Below, in pieces: positions 43,851-55,324 of a DNA stretch of 64,000 nt (its first letter is position 1; each line of letters begins with the position of its first letter). The DNA is from Chryseobacterium sp. 6424 (GTDB lineage: Bacteria; Bacteroidota; Bacteroidia; Flavobacteriales; Weeksellaceae): assembly GCF_003692615.1 (NCBI RefSeq), contig NZ_CP023540.1, positions 2,170,001-2,234,000 of the forward strand, given 5' to 3'. A program made the position numbers and the translations under genes. Below the pieces are notes generated by a model. The model saw only the letters and a program-made list of their open reading frames with translations, searched no databases and was not told the origin of the DNA.

Positions 43851-46800
43851 TTAGAAGCCGCTTCCGGTAAAGGTGAACGTGGCTGAAAGCCCTGCCCTGA
43901 TGGTCGACAGCGGGAAGGCTGTGGAAATCTTGTACCTGGTCAGCAACTGATCATAGAAAAATCTGAGGTTAAAGTTCTGCGACATGTTATAATCTGCAGA
44001 CAGTTTTATGCTCATCATCCTTTGTCCGCCAGTCACCTGCGAGTCGTTCTGCAGGATGTTGGTGATGCGCGTTTCGCTATCCCGTAAGGAAAAATCCCCA
44101 CGGATGTTCAAATCACTTTTAATATTCCTGGCTTTCCCTTTAAAGTTGATCTTCATCTTCAGGTCTTTCAGGATGTACCCGAATCCAACAATATATTCAT
44201 TGCCCGCATCTTCGGTGAGGGTATGGTTCACCAATCCCAGCATAAACATACGGTCGCGGTTGTATTGCGCACGGAACTGCATGTTGTTTCGCATCGTAAC
44301 ATCAGCACCGATAAGCGGGGCAAAAGCTTCTACATAGCCAACTTGTGAGAAGGTATATGGGTTGAACTCATTACCGAAGTTATCGGTTTGTGGCGCGCCC
44401 GGATTGTTTCGGAAATTGTAATAATCCACGCTCGACTGTATTCCGGAAGCGGTATAAGTAGAGCTATAGGCATGCAGAATATCGAATTTGGAAAACTGAC
44501 TGCTGATCAGCGGGATGTTTTTCAGTCCAGCATAGGTAACGCGCCAGTTGGGTAGTGGAAAACCTGTTTTTTTAGGATTACGAAGTTCCCCGTCTACAGA
44601 TTTGCCTTCCACTGCTGCCTGGAAAGCAGGTATCAGCACATACGCGTCTCCAAGGCCTTTACCGGCGGCAAAATCGGCTTCGTTATATACGCCACCACTT
44701 TGCTGATAGATTTTTCGGGCGTTCTGGTACATATTGTTATAGATGTCTTTGCCGTTTGTAAAGGCGGTACCGAACGTCCAGGCCGTACGGCTGTAGGTTA
44801 CCATATCGCTGCCGAAGGAGAACTGGAAACCGTTGGCCGCGTTAGAATCCGCATCAACATTATATCCACCCTGTGTGAAGATGCTGTTGTAGTTTTTAAG
44901 GAAGTTGACATCAATCCTGAACTCATTCACCGGCATAATCTGTACATTGGCGAGGAAATTCTGGTTCTTGAGCTGGGTGTAAGGATCATTCATATAGGGT
45001 GAATCAGAGAGCCAACCCCTTTCGATCACCGTTCTGCGGATATCGGCCTGCGAACCCAATAAGAACCCGTAAGTCGGCCCACCGAGTGTTTGCCCATACC
45101 CATACCAGTTTGGTGCTGAAAGCAAGCCCGGAAGCACCGTCCCGTTGTTTTCATTATAGGAAATATCTAGCTGTTTTATTGAGGTTAGTGCGTATGCTAC
45201 ACTTTGCAACGGACTGAGTTTATTTTTAAATGTATAAGACTTAAAGTTTCGTTTGCTGTTTTTCTTCTGCCAAGCCAGGCTGTATGCATTGTTTAAGGAA
45301 TCTACCTCCCGCTTGCGTTGCTGCATGGTGGCATTGATCTTCTGGAAATACCTAAACTTACTGAAAAACTTCGGCACATCTACCGAGGATGTCGCTACGA
45401 TATTATTGGTGTTCTGCCCGATGCTACCCAGACTTTCTGACTGATTGGTTTCCGGGTTAAAAAAACCAGTCATTACAGTACTGCGCGCATTCCAGTTATA
45501 GGTGAACCCGTAACCAAGTTCTGCATTAATGAAATCCAGATAAGGCAGATACTCGAACGGGAAACGGTAATTCAACTGTACGCGGTGGTTGTAAAGTACA
45601 GGTCTGCCTGCCCGCAAAGGATCGCTAAAGATAGACCTGCTGTTCATATCCTGCACATTCAAATGGTCGTTGAGCGTACGCATGGCAGAATTTATCTCGA
45701 GCTTCAGGGATTTAGTAAAGTTAAATCCGATGCCGTATTGCCAGCCGAAATAGAAATTCCGGTTCTTGATGACATCAAAATTCTGCCCTGCATTGCCATT
45801 CAGGATGGCTTCGATATTCCGGAACTCCAGTTCGTTGTAATTACGGTCGATTTCTGTACGGAAAGAGAAACGTGTCGGTATCGGGTTAAAGTTTACTTCT
45901 TTAATAAACCTTAAATATTTATAAGACTTTGCCGTATCGCTCACAATTTTATTGAACGGACGAAGCACCCACGGTTTGAAACTGTAATTATAATCTATAT
46001 ATCCCCGCAGGTACTGGCGGTAGTTCTTCTTGGTATATACATCGCGGAAATAATCATCATTATAAACAGCGGTAAGAGAAAGGTTTTCCACATCATAGAA
46101 TTTCGGTATCCTTTCCGCGTTCATTCTTTCCTTGCGCATATTCACTACTCCAATGCTGCGCTGTTGGGTATAGGTACGCGCTACCTTCTTTAATTCTTCC
46201 TTATTGGGAGCTTTATCAAACGTCACATCGTTATCCAGCGGGTTGTATTTCGGATCTTCGATGGTTTGGGTGTAGGAATAGTTGACCGGAATCTTCATAC
46301 CTACCTTCTCTGGGATGAATTTATCAACATTCACCGTAGTATTCACGCTGTATGCGGAGAATTCAGACTGTGCTCTTTCGGCTGGCTTTTCGGTAATTCC
46401 CCCAAACCCGATGGTAGAATAAGATGCGTTGGCATTTACCAGGGCAAAATCTCCCAAATTGAAGTTAAGACTTGCGTTACCGGCGTATCCGCCTTTGTTT
46501 TCAATTTCCGAAAGACGAATTTCGTTCACCCAAAGCACCAATTCTTTAGAAGTGGCAGCGTTGTTCCTAACACCCAGCATAATGGTGGTTACATTACCTA
46601 AACTCGGGCGTCCTTTGAGGTAGATCTTTTTATTCGGGTCCATCGCACCGTATTCCAGGTCTTCCGTCCTTTGATCAATAATAATCTGTGAGTTGGCATC
46701 GCGCCGCAGTTTGGCATCTACGAAATTCTGAATCAATAAATCCACGGTATTCTCGGAAGGCCAGATTTCCATTGGGGAAGTGGCGTTTCTCGGAGTGTAC

Positions 46801-49800
46801 TTCAGGGAGGTTTCGTATTCGTAATAATTATCGGTCGCATCACTTCCGAAACGGATGAAGAATTTAGCATCAGGATCAAGCTCATTGCTGATGGCACCGG
46901 CGCGTATATCTTCGGCATGTACAAAAAGTTCCAGGTTTTTGTATCTGCGCATATCCAAAGCTACATTTTTGAAGACGGCACGGGAAGAGCGGGGCTCCAT
47001 CGGGGCTGCTTTCAGGTAAAGAGAAGCTTCATTCTGTCTTTGCGCGCCTGCGTTGCCACTTAAAATCTGGCGGTCGATACCCGGTGGCAGTACATACGGT
47101 GGCTGGTTGAGGCCGTTTTCTTCAAGATTCACACTTCCTACGTCAAGGTTTCGGTTATCCACTTGGTTTACACCTTCGGTGGTGCTGTTGGCAGCGGCCA
47201 CATCTTTGGTATATTTCCTCCAGTCGCTTCTTACAAGATCGAAAGTGCCGAAACGGATGGTAGAAGCCTGGTCGAAACCTGTAAGTAACATCCTCGCAAA
47301 GCGTACATTGTTTAGAATGGAAAGATCTTTCACGCCGCCTTCATTGGCTGCCTCATCAAACTGCGTTACCGGCACACGGAAGAGGTACCATTTGTTCTTG
47401 CCGGTTTGCCCGTTCTGGAATTTCACTTCCACCTCTTTTTCATCTACGATAAACTTTTGCCCTTTTGCCAGACTTGCACGGTCGAGGTTGATGGTGTACT
47501 GGGTATAGTTTTCATTCTGATCGAGGTTGTAATCACGGTTTACATCTTCAGCATCGGGTGTTTGCGTGGCAACTTCCAGCGAGTTACTTTGTGAGTTACC
47601 TTCCGGATTCCGGAAATATTTATAACGTTCGGTAAGCGTTGAAGCCTGCGCACCCTGAAATTTATCAGACATATAAAACACAAAGTCATCCGAGGCCGGA
47701 TCTGGCGTATTGGTTACCGGATTGATGAAATTGGTACCGAATCTCTCACGCTCGCCTAAGGCATCTAGACCATCATATCCTAAATCCTGCGCGGCACGCT
47801 CTTCATTTTCGGTAGAGAAAGCATACAATACGGGGAACTGGTTGGGCTGTGTGCCCCACGCTGTAACGGTGGTATTCGCTGGTAAGGCCGGTGTTGGGAG
47901 CCCGTTTTCGTATTGTAATTTACCGTCTTTCAGCACGTCTTCTGAGACATTCCCCAAGTGTAGCAGAAGTTTCGGGTTGGCACCGAGTGTATTGCCGTCC
48001 GCATAAGGGTCCATCATCCAGAATTCTACATATTCAATATTGGAGTTAATGAAATTGGACACCGAAATCGGCCGCATTAGCCCAGCCCAGCGCTCCTGTG
48101 TACTCTCGCTGTTTGGGTTCACGTTATATGGCCCTCTTTCATTTGGGAAATAGGTAATATCAAAAGTATTGGTATACAGTTGTTCACCAGCTACAAAATC
48201 GCGCGAGTTATACAGTTCCTGCATTTGCACCCGGCGCGACGCGTGGTTAGAGACTGCCTGCGCATTAATTCCGTTAGGTGCGCTGCCGCCCACTCCGTAA
48301 AATCTCGGGTCGATGTTATACCAGGTGAGCAAGCCCCGGCCGTTACCGTAAGCCAGATTGTCGTTCAAGGACCCGTTCTGGAAGTAAGGCTCAGGATTTT
48401 TTTCAGGTTTAGAAGCCAAACTCCACATGGCAGGTTCTTTTAATGAAATTTTTGAGGTGGTCTGTTCAAAATCATCGATATAAGACTGGTCGCCAATCCC
48501 CTTGTTCTGTCCGGGCATCAGGTAGGCTCCTTCAGCTGTAAAACTGAGGTTCGACGGTGCTTCTGTATTAACGAGCGGAATTTTATCGGTAAGTCGGGTA
48601 AGGAATGGTAACTGATTATTATACAGGATATTGAAACCAGCCATGGTATTGTTCACCGCCTCTTGTCCGAAATTCACTTTTTGCGTTAGCGGTGTTTCAG
48701 CATAATTTACAACGGTTCCGCCAACGGTAAGATGTTCATTAAACTTACGCTCCAGGTTCAGCCCTAAAAAACGTTTCCGTTGTGTGTTGAACGTAAGTTG
48801 ATTCTCTAATGAAATATTAATTGCCTGGCCAGACTGTTTTACGGTTTCGTTAATAATATTCACGGTTCCGAGCATGTAATCTACCGTAAAATCAATACCT
48901 TCCTGTAGCTGTACCCCATTGGCAGTTACCTTTACAGAACCTTGCGGCACATTAATCGCGCCTAGTGAAATGCCCGTGCCTTGCGATCCCTTGAAACGGC
49001 CTTCCAGCGTATAAGCAAGCGCCAGACGGTTTTCTGAAGCTACATTCTTAAACTGCTCATAGAGTTCATTAAACACAAATTTCGGATCGTTAGTGCCTAA
49101 TACATTTTGCAGATAGGCACCAAACGGTTTCGCTTTAGTAAAGATGATCTTACCGTTTTCGCTGTCCACCGTAATACCCGGCACAAAATCGAAGATACCG
49201 TCACCCGTGGTAGTGCCATTCTGTTGAAGGTCATTATTAAGGTTCAGGCGGTCCCAGTTAAAAAGCTTTAACAGGTTGATATCCTGAACGGGCGTGTTGG
49301 GCAGGTAGTTTACTTTGCCACTTTGTGGATCCCGTAAATAGACATTCAGAAGAAACTGCTCTGCATTGATGCCATTGGTATTCAATGAATAGATATTCTT
49401 CATCATCAAATCCCACATCGGGGTAGTGGTGGTAGTTTTGGTATTAGATTTCAAAAGTTTGGTAATCAGTACCGGACTTTCCTCGGAAAACTCCCCTACT
49501 TTATATACACGGCTGTCCCCATTTAATGTATAGGAATACGCTACTGCCAGAAGTTGGTTATCATTCAGACGCTGATTAAGCGAAAGGTAACCGAGTTGGG
49601 GGTGATACCGAAATTCGTTGGAGGTAAGTTTCCGCGCTTTTCTGTTGAAGATAAACTGCTCACCATCGCTGTAAGTCTGCGGTGATCCGGCAGCATTTGG
49701 GAAGGTTTGTCCGTTAATTGTGTTATAAGCTGTGTTGATATCTCGGATGCCGGTCCCCAGATTAGAGATTGACTGGTAAAGGCCGTTTTGCGAATTATCG

Positions 49801-50915
49801 GGATAGCCAGATAATCCTTCGCCAAGATCGCGGATGCCCAGCACGCCCTTCTGATCCTGAAGGTTACCCGATCCCTGATCGAGCACCCAGGCTTCGATGC
49901 GGGTAATGTTGATTCGGGAGTTGATCTGTGGGTAGTTCAGTAAAGCGTTATCGTAGCTGTTTAGGAAATAATGCCCGAGGAAATAGTGCTGATTATCCTC
50001 ATAATCAATCGCATTAAGTTTAAAAGTGTTCAGTACGCCACCGCCCTGCGCAATGATATTCCGGGCTTCGCCCTGTTGCTGTGAAAAAACGACAGTTCCG
50101 TAGGTTTTCCCGAGCTGAAACTCGGTTTTTAACCCAAAAAGCGATTCCGAACCACGGATCAGGCTGGTGGAAAGCGGCATATTCACGTTCCCGAATTCCA
50201 CTCTTTTAATGATCTTATCTTCACCGCCGCTGGTATCATCAAGTCCTTTGCTTTGCAGGTCTCGCCATGTTCCTTTGGCCTGCCACACAAGATTCATCCG
50301 GTTTTCGAATGCGAAGCCACTTTGGGTGTCGTAATTCGCTTTTAACTGAAGGTTCTCACCCACTTTTCCCAGTAAGCCCAACTGAATGCGCTGTTGGATA
50401 TCAATCGCGAAGCTGGTTCTGTTCTGCGGTAAAATCAGTGGATTATCAATCTTCTGATAAAGTCCGCCAATATCAAAGGAGGCAAAACCTTGCGGAATAA
50501 GCTCAATTTTATTTCCGCCAAAAACCGACTCGAACAGTTTATTCTTAATATTCACACTGGGCAGAAGTCCTTTTTGCCGCGCATCCGTCTGGTCCTTTCG
50601 GTAGCCGAGATTATTGGTAGAGGATTTCTCTTTGTAATAAGCACTCAACTGGTTGTTCAGCATATAATCATAATATTCTGCTGAGCTCATCGATACGGGA
50701 TTTCCCACCACCATGTTGCCGATTTTGGGATAAAGGATATACATCCCGCTCTGCACATCATAAAATGCTTCGTAACGGATGGGGTTCGGGAGAGAAAAAT
50801 CTTGCCTTACCGAACTGCTGTCTTGTCTGTTTACCTGTGCCGAAAGAGTAAGCGTGCAGAAAAAAAGAATAAAAGGATAGAGGAATTTATGCTGGATAAA
50901 GGTGTACCGTTCCAA
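43851..50915 (-). CDS. sprA: Type IX secretion translocon SprA
   Basis: 2354 residues, the size of SprA/Sov. A signal peptide (FLYPFILFFCTLTLSAQ) precedes a giant outer-membrane beta-barrel protein with repeated SprA-type motifs (for example GSESLFGLKTEFQLGKTYG and QLSQ-free GYLSLNQRLNDNQLLAVAYS). SprA is the channel of the type IX secretion system, which exports gliding adhesins and enzymes. The 3-nt gap to ruvA and its shared promoter agree with the conserved ruvA-sprA order in the phylum. No frameshift is visible over 7 kb. Confidence 0.96.
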   Translation of the reverse strand: MERYTFIQHKFLYPFILFFCTLTLSAQVNRQDSSSVRQDFSLPNPIRYEAFYDVQSGMYILYPKIGNMVVGNPVSMSSAEYYDYMLNNQLSAYYKEKSSTNNLGYRKDQTDARQKGLLPSVNIKNKLFESVFGGNKIELIPQGFASFDIGGLYQKIDNPLILPQNRTSFAIDIQQRIQLGLLGKVGENLQLKANYDTQSGFAFENRMNLVWQAKGTWRDLQSKGLDDTSGGEDKIIKRVEFGNVNMPLSTSLIRGSESLFGLKTEFQLGKTYGTVVFSQQQGEARNIIAQGGGVLNTFKLNAIDYEDNQHYFLGHYFLNSYDNALLNYPQINSRINITRIEAWVLDQGSGNLQDQKGVLGIRDLGEGLSGYPDNSQNGLYQSISNLGTGIRDINTAYNTINGQTFPNAAGSPQTYSDGEQFIFNRKARKLTSNEFRYHPQLGYLSLNQRLNDNQLLAVAYSYTLNGDSRVYKVGEFSEESPVLITKLLKSNTKTTTTTPMWDLMMKNIYSLNTNGINAEQFLLNVYLRDPQSGKVNYLPNTPVQDINLLKLFNWDRLNLNNDLQQNGTTTGDGIFDFVPGITVDSENGKIIFTKAKPFGAYLQNVLGTNDPKFVFNELYEQFKNVASENRLALAYTLEGRFKGSQGTGISLGAINVPQGSVKVTANGVQLQEGIDFTVDYMLGTVNIINETVKQSGQAINISLENQLTFNTQRKRFLGLNLERKFNEHLTVGGTVVNYAETPLTQKVNFGQEAVNNTMAGFNILYNNQLPFLTRLTDKIPLVNTEAPSNLSFTAEGAYLMPGQNKGIGDQSYIDDFEQTTSKISLKEPAMWSLASKPEKNPEPYFQNGSLNDNLAYGNGRGLLTWYNIDPRFYGVGGSAPNGINAQAVSNHASRRVQMQELYNSRDFVAGEQLYTNTFDITYFPNERGPYNVNPNSESTQERWAGLMRPISVSNFINSNIEYVEFWMMDPYADGNTLGANPKLLLHLGNVSEDVLKDGKLQYENGLPTPALPANTTVTAWGTQPNQFPVLYAFSTENEERAAQDLGYDGLDALGERERFGTNFINPVTNTPDPASDDFVFYMSDKFQGAQASTLTERYKYFRNPEGNSQSNSLEVATQTPDAEDVNRDYNLDQNENYTQYTINLDRASLAKGQKFIVDEKEVEVKFQNGQTGKNKWYLFRVPVTQFDEAANEGGVKDLSILNNVRFARMLLTGFDQASTIRFGTFDLVRSDWRKYTKDVAAANSTTEGVNQVDNRNLDVGSVNLEENGLNQPPYVLPPGIDRQILSGNAGAQRQNEASLYLKAAPMEPRSSRAVFKNVALDMRRYKNLELFVHAEDIRAGAISNELDPDAKFFIRFGSDATDNYYEYETSLKYTPRNATSPMEIWPSENTVDLLIQNFVDAKLRRDANSQIIIDQRTEDLEYGAMDPNKKIYLKGRPSLGNVTTIMLGVRNNAATSKELVLWVNEIRLSEIENKGGYAGNASLNFNLGDFALVNANASYSTIGFGGITEKPAERAQSEFSAYSVNTTVNVDKFIPEKVGMKIPVNYSYTQTIEDPKYNPLDNDVTFDKAPNKEELKKVARTYTQQRSIGVVNMRKERMNAERIPKFYDVENLSLTAVYNDDYFRDVYTKKNYRQYLRGYIDYNYSFKPWVLRPFNKIVSDTAKSYKYLRFIKEVNFNPIPTRFSFRTEIDRNYNELEFRNIEAILNGNAGQNFDVIKNRNFYFGWQYGIGFNFTKSLKLEINSAMRTLNDHLNVQDMNSRSIFSDPLRAGRPVLYNHRVQLNYRFPFEYLPYLDFINAELGYGFTYNWNARSTVMTGFFNPETNQSESLGSIGQNTNNIVATSSVDVPKFFSKFRYFQKINATMQQRKREVDSLNNAYSLAWQKKNSKRNFKSYTFKNKLSPLQSVAYALTSIKQLDISYNENNGTVLPGLLSAPNWYGYGQTLGGPTYGFLLGSQADIRRTVIERGWLSDSPYMNDPYTQLKNQNFLANVQIMPVNEFRIDVNFLKNYNSIFTQGGYNVDADSNAANGFQFSFGSDMVTYSRTAWTFGTAFTNGKDIYNNMYQNARKIYQQSGGVYNEADFAAGKGLGDAYVLIPAFQAAVEGKSVDGELRNPKKTGFPLPNWRVTYAGLKNIPLISSQFSKFDILHAYSSTYTASGIQSSVDYYNFRNNPGAPQTDNFGNEFNPYTFSQVGYVEAFAPLIGADVTMRNNMQFRAQYNRDRMFMLGLVNHTLTEDAGNEYIVGFGYILKDLKMKINFKGKARNIKSDLNIRGDFSLRDSETRITNILQNDSQVTGGQRMMSIKLSADYNMSQNFNLRFFYDQLLTRYKISTAFPLSTIRAGLSATFTFTGSGF

Positions 50916-50918
50916 ATG

Positions 50919-51503
50919 TTAAATATTTTTTAAAATCTGTTTAATTAAATCTTCCACAGAATAAGCGGGGGTTGTTTTAAGAAGCCGGTCTGCGATCTTT
51001 TCACTGGTCTTTTTAGGGATGCCCAGAACTTCTAATGCAGATAACGCTTCGTCCTTCACTTTATTATCTGCAAAATTAGAAATATTTTCACCGGAAACGC
51101 TGAATTTCTGCACTTTGTCGCGTAGGTCCACTATGATTCTTTCCGCGGTTTTGGCACCAATCCCCTTTACCTTTTGCAGCAGCAAACTGTTACCGCTTAG
51201 GATGGCATTGGCAATCTCATCAATGGATAGCGAAGACAGCATGATAAGCGCAGAAACCGGTCCCACGCCGTTAACAGATATTAACAGATTGAAAAGTTCT
51301 TTCTCTAAAATGGTGTTAAAACCAAACAATAGGTGTGCATCCTCGCGGATGATTTGTTGGATATGGAGAAACGTAGCTTCACCTAATGTAAGTTTCTCTG
51401 AAGTTTGAAGGCTGATGCCCACAAAATAGCCGACCCCGTTTACATCAACCACTACTGAAGTAGGATTCAGTTGTTGAACGGTTCCTTTTAAGGAATAAAT
51501 CAT
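50919..51503 (-). CDS. ruvA: Holliday junction DNA helicase subunit RuvA
   Basis: 194 residues: OB fold (IYSLKGTVQQLNPTSVVVDV), the HhH region (LISVNGVGPVSALIML and LQKVKGIGAKTAERII) and the C-terminal RuvB-binding helical domain (LSALEVLGIPKKTSEKI). The tetramer binds Holliday junctions and loads RuvB. It is cotranscribed with sprA. Confidence 0.97.
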   Translation of the reverse strand: MIYSLKGTVQQLNPTSVVVDVNGVGYFVGISLQTSEKLTLGEATFLHIQQIIREDAHLLFGFNTILEKELFNLLISVNGVGPVSALIMLSSLSIDEIANAILSGNSLLLQKVKGIGAKTAERIIVDLRDKVQKFSVSGENISNFADNKVKDEALSALEVLGIPKKTSEKIADRLLKTTPAYSVEDLIKQILKNI

Positions 51504-51523
51504 GATTCGTTTTTGAAGAACCC

Positions 51524-51551
51524 CAAATATAAGATTTTTTGGTGGTTACAA
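51524..51551 (-). promoter_or_regulatory. ruvA-sprA promoter
   Basis: TTG (51549-51551), 17 nt, TATATTTG (51524-51531) on the minus strand, about 20 nt before the ruvA ATG. Confidence 0.65.
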
Positions 51552-51572
51552 CAGTAAGCACAAGGACATTAA

Positions 51573-52001
51573 CTAAGTACCGTACAGCAAACGAAGCGTC
51601 TGTGGATCTGCCCGCCCATTGAAGAACCGCGTCAGGGCTTTTTTGAAAACTGCGTCTGTCGCCTCATCAATTTCCGCAAATAAGGTAAGACATGAATGCA
51701 GTTTCAAGTCATCCGGATGGCCAAAGATCTCATGTGCATTATCATTCGGCAGATTGTTTAGAACATCGGTAATCTCGCGAAGCCTTTTCCCAAGGACGGG
51801 ATGCTGTAGATAACTCTTAGCTTCGTGCAGATCCCTGATGCCGTAAAATTGTGCTGTCGCACTGTGCGCCAACCCTTTCAGTTGCGGAAATATAAACCAC
51901 ATCCAATGGGTACGTTTCTTACCTGTGCGGATTTCGCCCAAAGCCACTTCGTATATTCCGTGTTGCGCATCAATGAAGCGTTGGAGAGCCATATCATTCA
52001 T
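51573..52001 (-). CDS. DUF1810 domain protein
   Basis: About 142 residues covering the whole DUF1810 domain: LQRFIDAQHGIYEVAL, KRTHWMWFIFPQLKG and GHPDDLKLHSCLTLF. These small proteins are widespread and of unknown function. The frame is open up to 52079, but the malic enzyme terminator (52045-52071) covers the longest start. The ATG at 52001 (MNDMALQRF) gives the usual family N-terminus; 52037 is an alternative. Confidence 0.85.
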   Translation of the reverse strand: MNDMALQRFIDAQHGIYEVALGEIRTGKKRTHWMWFIFPQLKGLAHSATAQFYGIRDLHEAKSYLQHPVLGKRLREITDVLNNLPNDNAHEIFGHPDDLKLHSCLTLFAEIDEATDAVFKKALTRFFNGRADPQTLRLLYGT

Positions 52002-52044
52002 GCTGATTTTTGTGCAAAAGCTATTCCCTTCAGTCATTTCAAAT

Positions 52045-52071
52045 AAAAAACTGCGGACAATTGCCCGCAGT
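52045..52071 (-). terminator. Terminator of the malic enzyme gene
   Basis: ACTGCGG and CCGCAGT pair (7 bp) with a further inner CAA/TTG; on the minus strand six T follow. Confidence 0.82.
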
Positions 52072-52091
52072 CTAAACACATTCCGCTTACG

Positions 52092-54386
52092 TTAACTATT
52101 GCCGGCTTCTTCGCGCTTCTGAGCATCGAGGACGGCAATGGTCGCCAGATTTACAATCTCATCTACGCTGGCACGCATCTGCAGTACGTGTACAGGCTGC
52201 TTAAGTCCCATTAAAATTGGGCCCACTACCTGTGCGACTTTCATCCCACGGATGATTTTGTAGGAAAGATTCGCACTCTCCAGGTTCGGGAATATAAACA
52301 CGTTGGCGGGCTTGGTACCGAGTTTGGAGAACGGATAATCTGAAAGATGATCGGCATCCATCGCAAAATCGGGCTGAATTTCGCCATCCACCACCATATC
52401 CGGATACTTTTCATGAAGGATAGATACGGCTTTCGCCACTTTCTTCGAAGTATCGGAAATGGCTGCGAAGTTCTCGAAAGACAGCATGGCGATTCGTGGA
52501 TCTATCGCAAAAGATTTCACCACCTTTTCAGACATGCGTGCGATATTCACCAAATCTTCTGATGTTGGATTTTGGATAATCGAGGTATCTGCAAAGAAAA
52601 TCGGTTTCTTGTCTGTAAGGATCATCATCATTGATGCTACCTTGTCCACGCCTTTGTCTTTCTCAATCACCTCAAGTACCGGTCGCAGTACGGAAGTGTA
52701 ATTTTTCGAAAACCCAACAATTAGCGCATCGGTATCCCCATTTTTCAACATCAGCGGACCGAAATAATCGCGTTGGCGCACAATCCTTTTGGCTTTATAT
52801 TCGTTCATGCCTTTTCTTTGGCGCAGTTGCCAGAGGGTTTCCCGGTAACGTTTACGGTTCTCTTCCTGGTCATCATCGGCAGGGTCTACTATCGGAACAT
52901 CAATTTCTATCCCGAATTTCTTCATCTGTTCTTTAATGTACTGTTTCTCGCCAAGCAGGATAGGATGCGCGATACCTTCTTCCAGAAGAATCTGTGCTGC
53001 CTTCAGTACATTATATTCCTCGGCATTACCCAGCGTAACTCTTTTCGGGTTTGAGCGGGCACGGTTTTGCATCATACGGATGAGTCTTTCATCACGCCCC
53101 ATCCTGTCGAGCAGGGCATTTTCATACTCTTCGAAATCTACAATCGGTTTGCTTGCAATACCGCTGTTCATGGCTGCTTTGGCTACCGCCATAGAAACTC
53201 TGGTGATCAAACGGTTATCAAATGGTTTCGGGATAAAATATTCGCGTCCGAAACTCAGGTTCTTAAGGTTATAGGCCAAGATTACTGCTTCCGGCACGGG
53301 TTCTTTGGCTAGGTTTGCGATGGCATGTACAGCCGCAAGTTTCATAGCTTCATTAATACCGGTTGCCTGCACATCCAGCGCGCCACGGAAAATATACGGG
53401 AAACCGAGAACATTGTTCACCTGATTAGGATAGTCGCTTCTGCCGGTGGCCATAATGGTATCTTTACGCGTTTGCATTGCCAAGTCATATTCAATTTCCG
53501 GGTCGGGGTTGGCAAGACCAAACACAATTGGGTTATCAGCCATGGTAAGCAACATTTCGGGCGTTAGCACGTTCCCTTTAGACAAACCAATGAACACATC
53601 AGCACCTTCCACCGCATCTTCTAGCGTATGGAGATTAGTTTCGCGCACGAAATCTAATTTTTCAGGGGTAAGGTTTTCACGCTGATGATGGATTACGCCT
53701 TTTGAATCGCACATCAGTACGTTTTCTTTGCGTAAACCGAGTTCCAGATAGAGTTTGGTACAGGCTACCGCGGCGGCACCCGCCCCGTTCACCACCATTT
53801 TTATGTCTTCTATTTTTTTACCGGCAATCTCTAGCGCGTTGATGAGTGCGGCGGCTGAAATAATAGCGGTACCATGCTGGTCATCGTGCATTAAAGGAAT
53901 ATCCAGCTCTTCTTTCAGGCGTTGCTCGATATAGAACGCCTCGGGGGCTTTAATATCCTCCAGGTTGATGCCTCCGAAGGTTGGCGCGATTCCTTTAACG
54001 ATTTCAATAAATTTATCCGGATCTTTTTCGTCGATTTCGATATCAAACACGTTGATATCTGCAAAAATCTTGAATAATAAGCCCTTCCCTTCCATTACAG
54101 GCTTAGAGGCTTCAGCACCGATGTCCCCGAGGCCCAGAACGGCCGTTCCGTTAGAGATTACGGCTACCAGGTTTCCTTTCCCGGTATATTCGTAGGCGGC
54201 TTTGGGATCTTTTTCAATCTCCAGACACGGGATCGCCACACCCGGTGAATATGCGAGCGAAAGATCGCGCTGCGAGGAATGTGGCTTGGAGGGGATGACT
54301 TCTATTTTGCCTTTAGGCTCGGTACGATGATAATCCAGCGCGGCCTGGCTGAAGGTTTTCTCGTCGCGGTTGGTTTTACTTGACAT
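52092..54386 (-). CDS. maeB: NADP-dependent malic enzyme with phosphotransacetylase-like domain
   Basis: 764 residues, the two-domain MaeB type. Residues 1 to about 410 are malic enzyme ([47 protein letters not shown] for NADP binding). Residues about 425-764 resemble phosphate acetyltransferase and usually regulate the enzyme, for instance by acetyl-CoA. It decarboxylates malate to pyruvate with NADPH. Monocistronic. Confidence 0.95.
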   Translation of the reverse strand: MSSKTNRDEKTFSQAALDYHRTEPKGKIEVIPSKPHSSQRDLSLAYSPGVAIPCLEIEKDPKAAYEYTGKGNLVAVISNGTAVLGLGDIGAEASKPVMEGKGLLFKIFADINVFDIEIDEKDPDKFIEIVKGIAPTFGGINLEDIKAPEAFYIEQRLKEELDIPLMHDDQHGTAIISAAALINALEIAGKKIEDIKMVVNGAGAAAVACTKLYLELGLRKENVLMCDSKGVIHHQRENLTPEKLDFVRETNLHTLEDAVEGADVFIGLSKGNVLTPEMLLTMADNPIVFGLANPDPEIEYDLAMQTRKDTIMATGRSDYPNQVNNVLGFPYIFRGALDVQATGINEAMKLAAVHAIANLAKEPVPEAVILAYNLKNLSFGREYFIPKPFDNRLITRVSMAVAKAAMNSGIASKPIVDFEEYENALLDRMGRDERLIRMMQNRARSNPKRVTLGNAEEYNVLKAAQILLEEGIAHPILLGEKQYIKEQMKKFGIEIDVPIVDPADDDQEENRKRYRETLWQLRQRKGMNEYKAKRIVRQRDYFGPLMLKNGDTDALIVGFSKNYTSVLRPVLEVIEKDKGVDKVASMMMILTDKKPIFFADTSIIQNPTSEDLVNIARMSEKVVKSFAIDPRIAMLSFENFAAISDTSKKVAKAVSILHEKYPDMVVDGEIQPDFAMDADHLSDYPFSKLGTKPANVFIFPNLESANLSYKIIRGMKVAQVVGPILMGLKQPVHVLQMRASVDEIVNLATIAVLDAQKREEAGNS

Positions 54387-54463
54387 AATAAATTAATTTT
54401 TAAAGAACCGGAAAGATTTTCCCGGCAGAGGCCCAAGAGGCCTTTTAATGATTAATGGACGAA

Positions 54464-55324
54464 TCAGGAAAGATTCAGAATATATTTTTTATGATAATCT
54501 ACGAGGCTTTCGATAGGTTTCTGTACCACGCGCCCTACTTTCAGGTTAAGTTCTGCCGCTGCTGAACGCAAAATATCTTCGTAAATATAGGCGATATACC
54601 CAATGAAATTGATTTCGGCTTCGCGTGCTTCGGGATAGGGCAGCACCTGATAATCGAGAAAGTTTTTCATCTCATCAAACACCATGTTCTGGAAGTAGGA
54701 ATGCTTTCGCCGCTCGGCAATAAATTTATTGAACTCGCCCAGATAGGCGTTGGCCCTAGGATTATGATACATTTTATTCAGTGCCTCCTCAATGCTGAGG
54801 TTGTAGGTCGCACGGAAATCGGCTTCCAGATCTTTCGGGAGTTTTTTCATGAAATATCTTCGAAGGAGATGTTTGCCAAGTGCGCTGCCACTGCCTTCAT
54901 CACCGATTAAAAAACCAAGTGAAGGCAAATCTGTCCGGATTTTTTCACCATCGAAATAACAGGAGTTAGAGCCTGTACCCAAAATACAGACTATGGCCGG
55001 TGCGCCGTTGTAGGCAGCATACGCCGCCGCCGTCATGTCTTCTTTGATGCTGACTTCAGCATTCGGGAAGATCCGAGTAAACTCGTGTTCAATTTTCTGT
55101 GCGTTATGTGCTGTACCACACCCTGAACCATAGAAAAACACTTTTTCGATATGATTTTTGAGGAAATAGAGCTGCTGGTTTCTATCAATCTCCTGAGAAA
55201 CGAAATCAGGATTAATAATATTCGGATTAAAGCCCAATGTAGTGGTCTTCAGGTGTAGTTTACCTGAATTTTCAAGTATCACCCAATCACATTTGGTAGA
55301 GCCGCCGTCTACAATGGCAATCAT
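54464..55324 (-). CDS. BadF/BadG-type ATPase, N-acetylglucosamine kinase-like
   Basis: 286 residues of the ASKHA ATPase fold: phosphate loop IAIVDGGSTKCDWVIL, FYGSGCGTA, and CILGTGSNSCYFDG with the second glycine-rich loop GFLIGDEGSGSALG. The closest characterised relatives phosphorylate N-acetylglucosamine or similar amino sugars, possibly for peptidoglycan or chitin recycling. Substrate is inferred by family only. Confidence 0.85.
   Translation of the reverse strand: MIAIVDGGSTKCDWVILENSGKLHLKTTTLGFNPNIINPDFVSQEIDRNQQLYFLKNHIEKVFFYGSGCGTAHNAQKIEHEFTRIFPNAEVSIKEDMTAAAYAAYNGAPAIVCILGTGSNSCYFDGEKIRTDLPSLGFLIGDEGSGSALGKHLLRRYFMKKLPKDLEADFRATYNLSIEEALNKMYHNPRANAYLGEFNKFIAERRKHSYFQNMVFDEMKNFLDYQVLPYPEAREAEINFIGYIAYIYEDILRSAAAELNLKVGRVVQKPIESLVDYHKKYILNLS

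Noticed and set aside
49565..49825. An 86-codon minus-strand open frame within sprA in another frame
   Set aside because: It is embedded in the continuous SprA frame without a promoter or recognisable domain.
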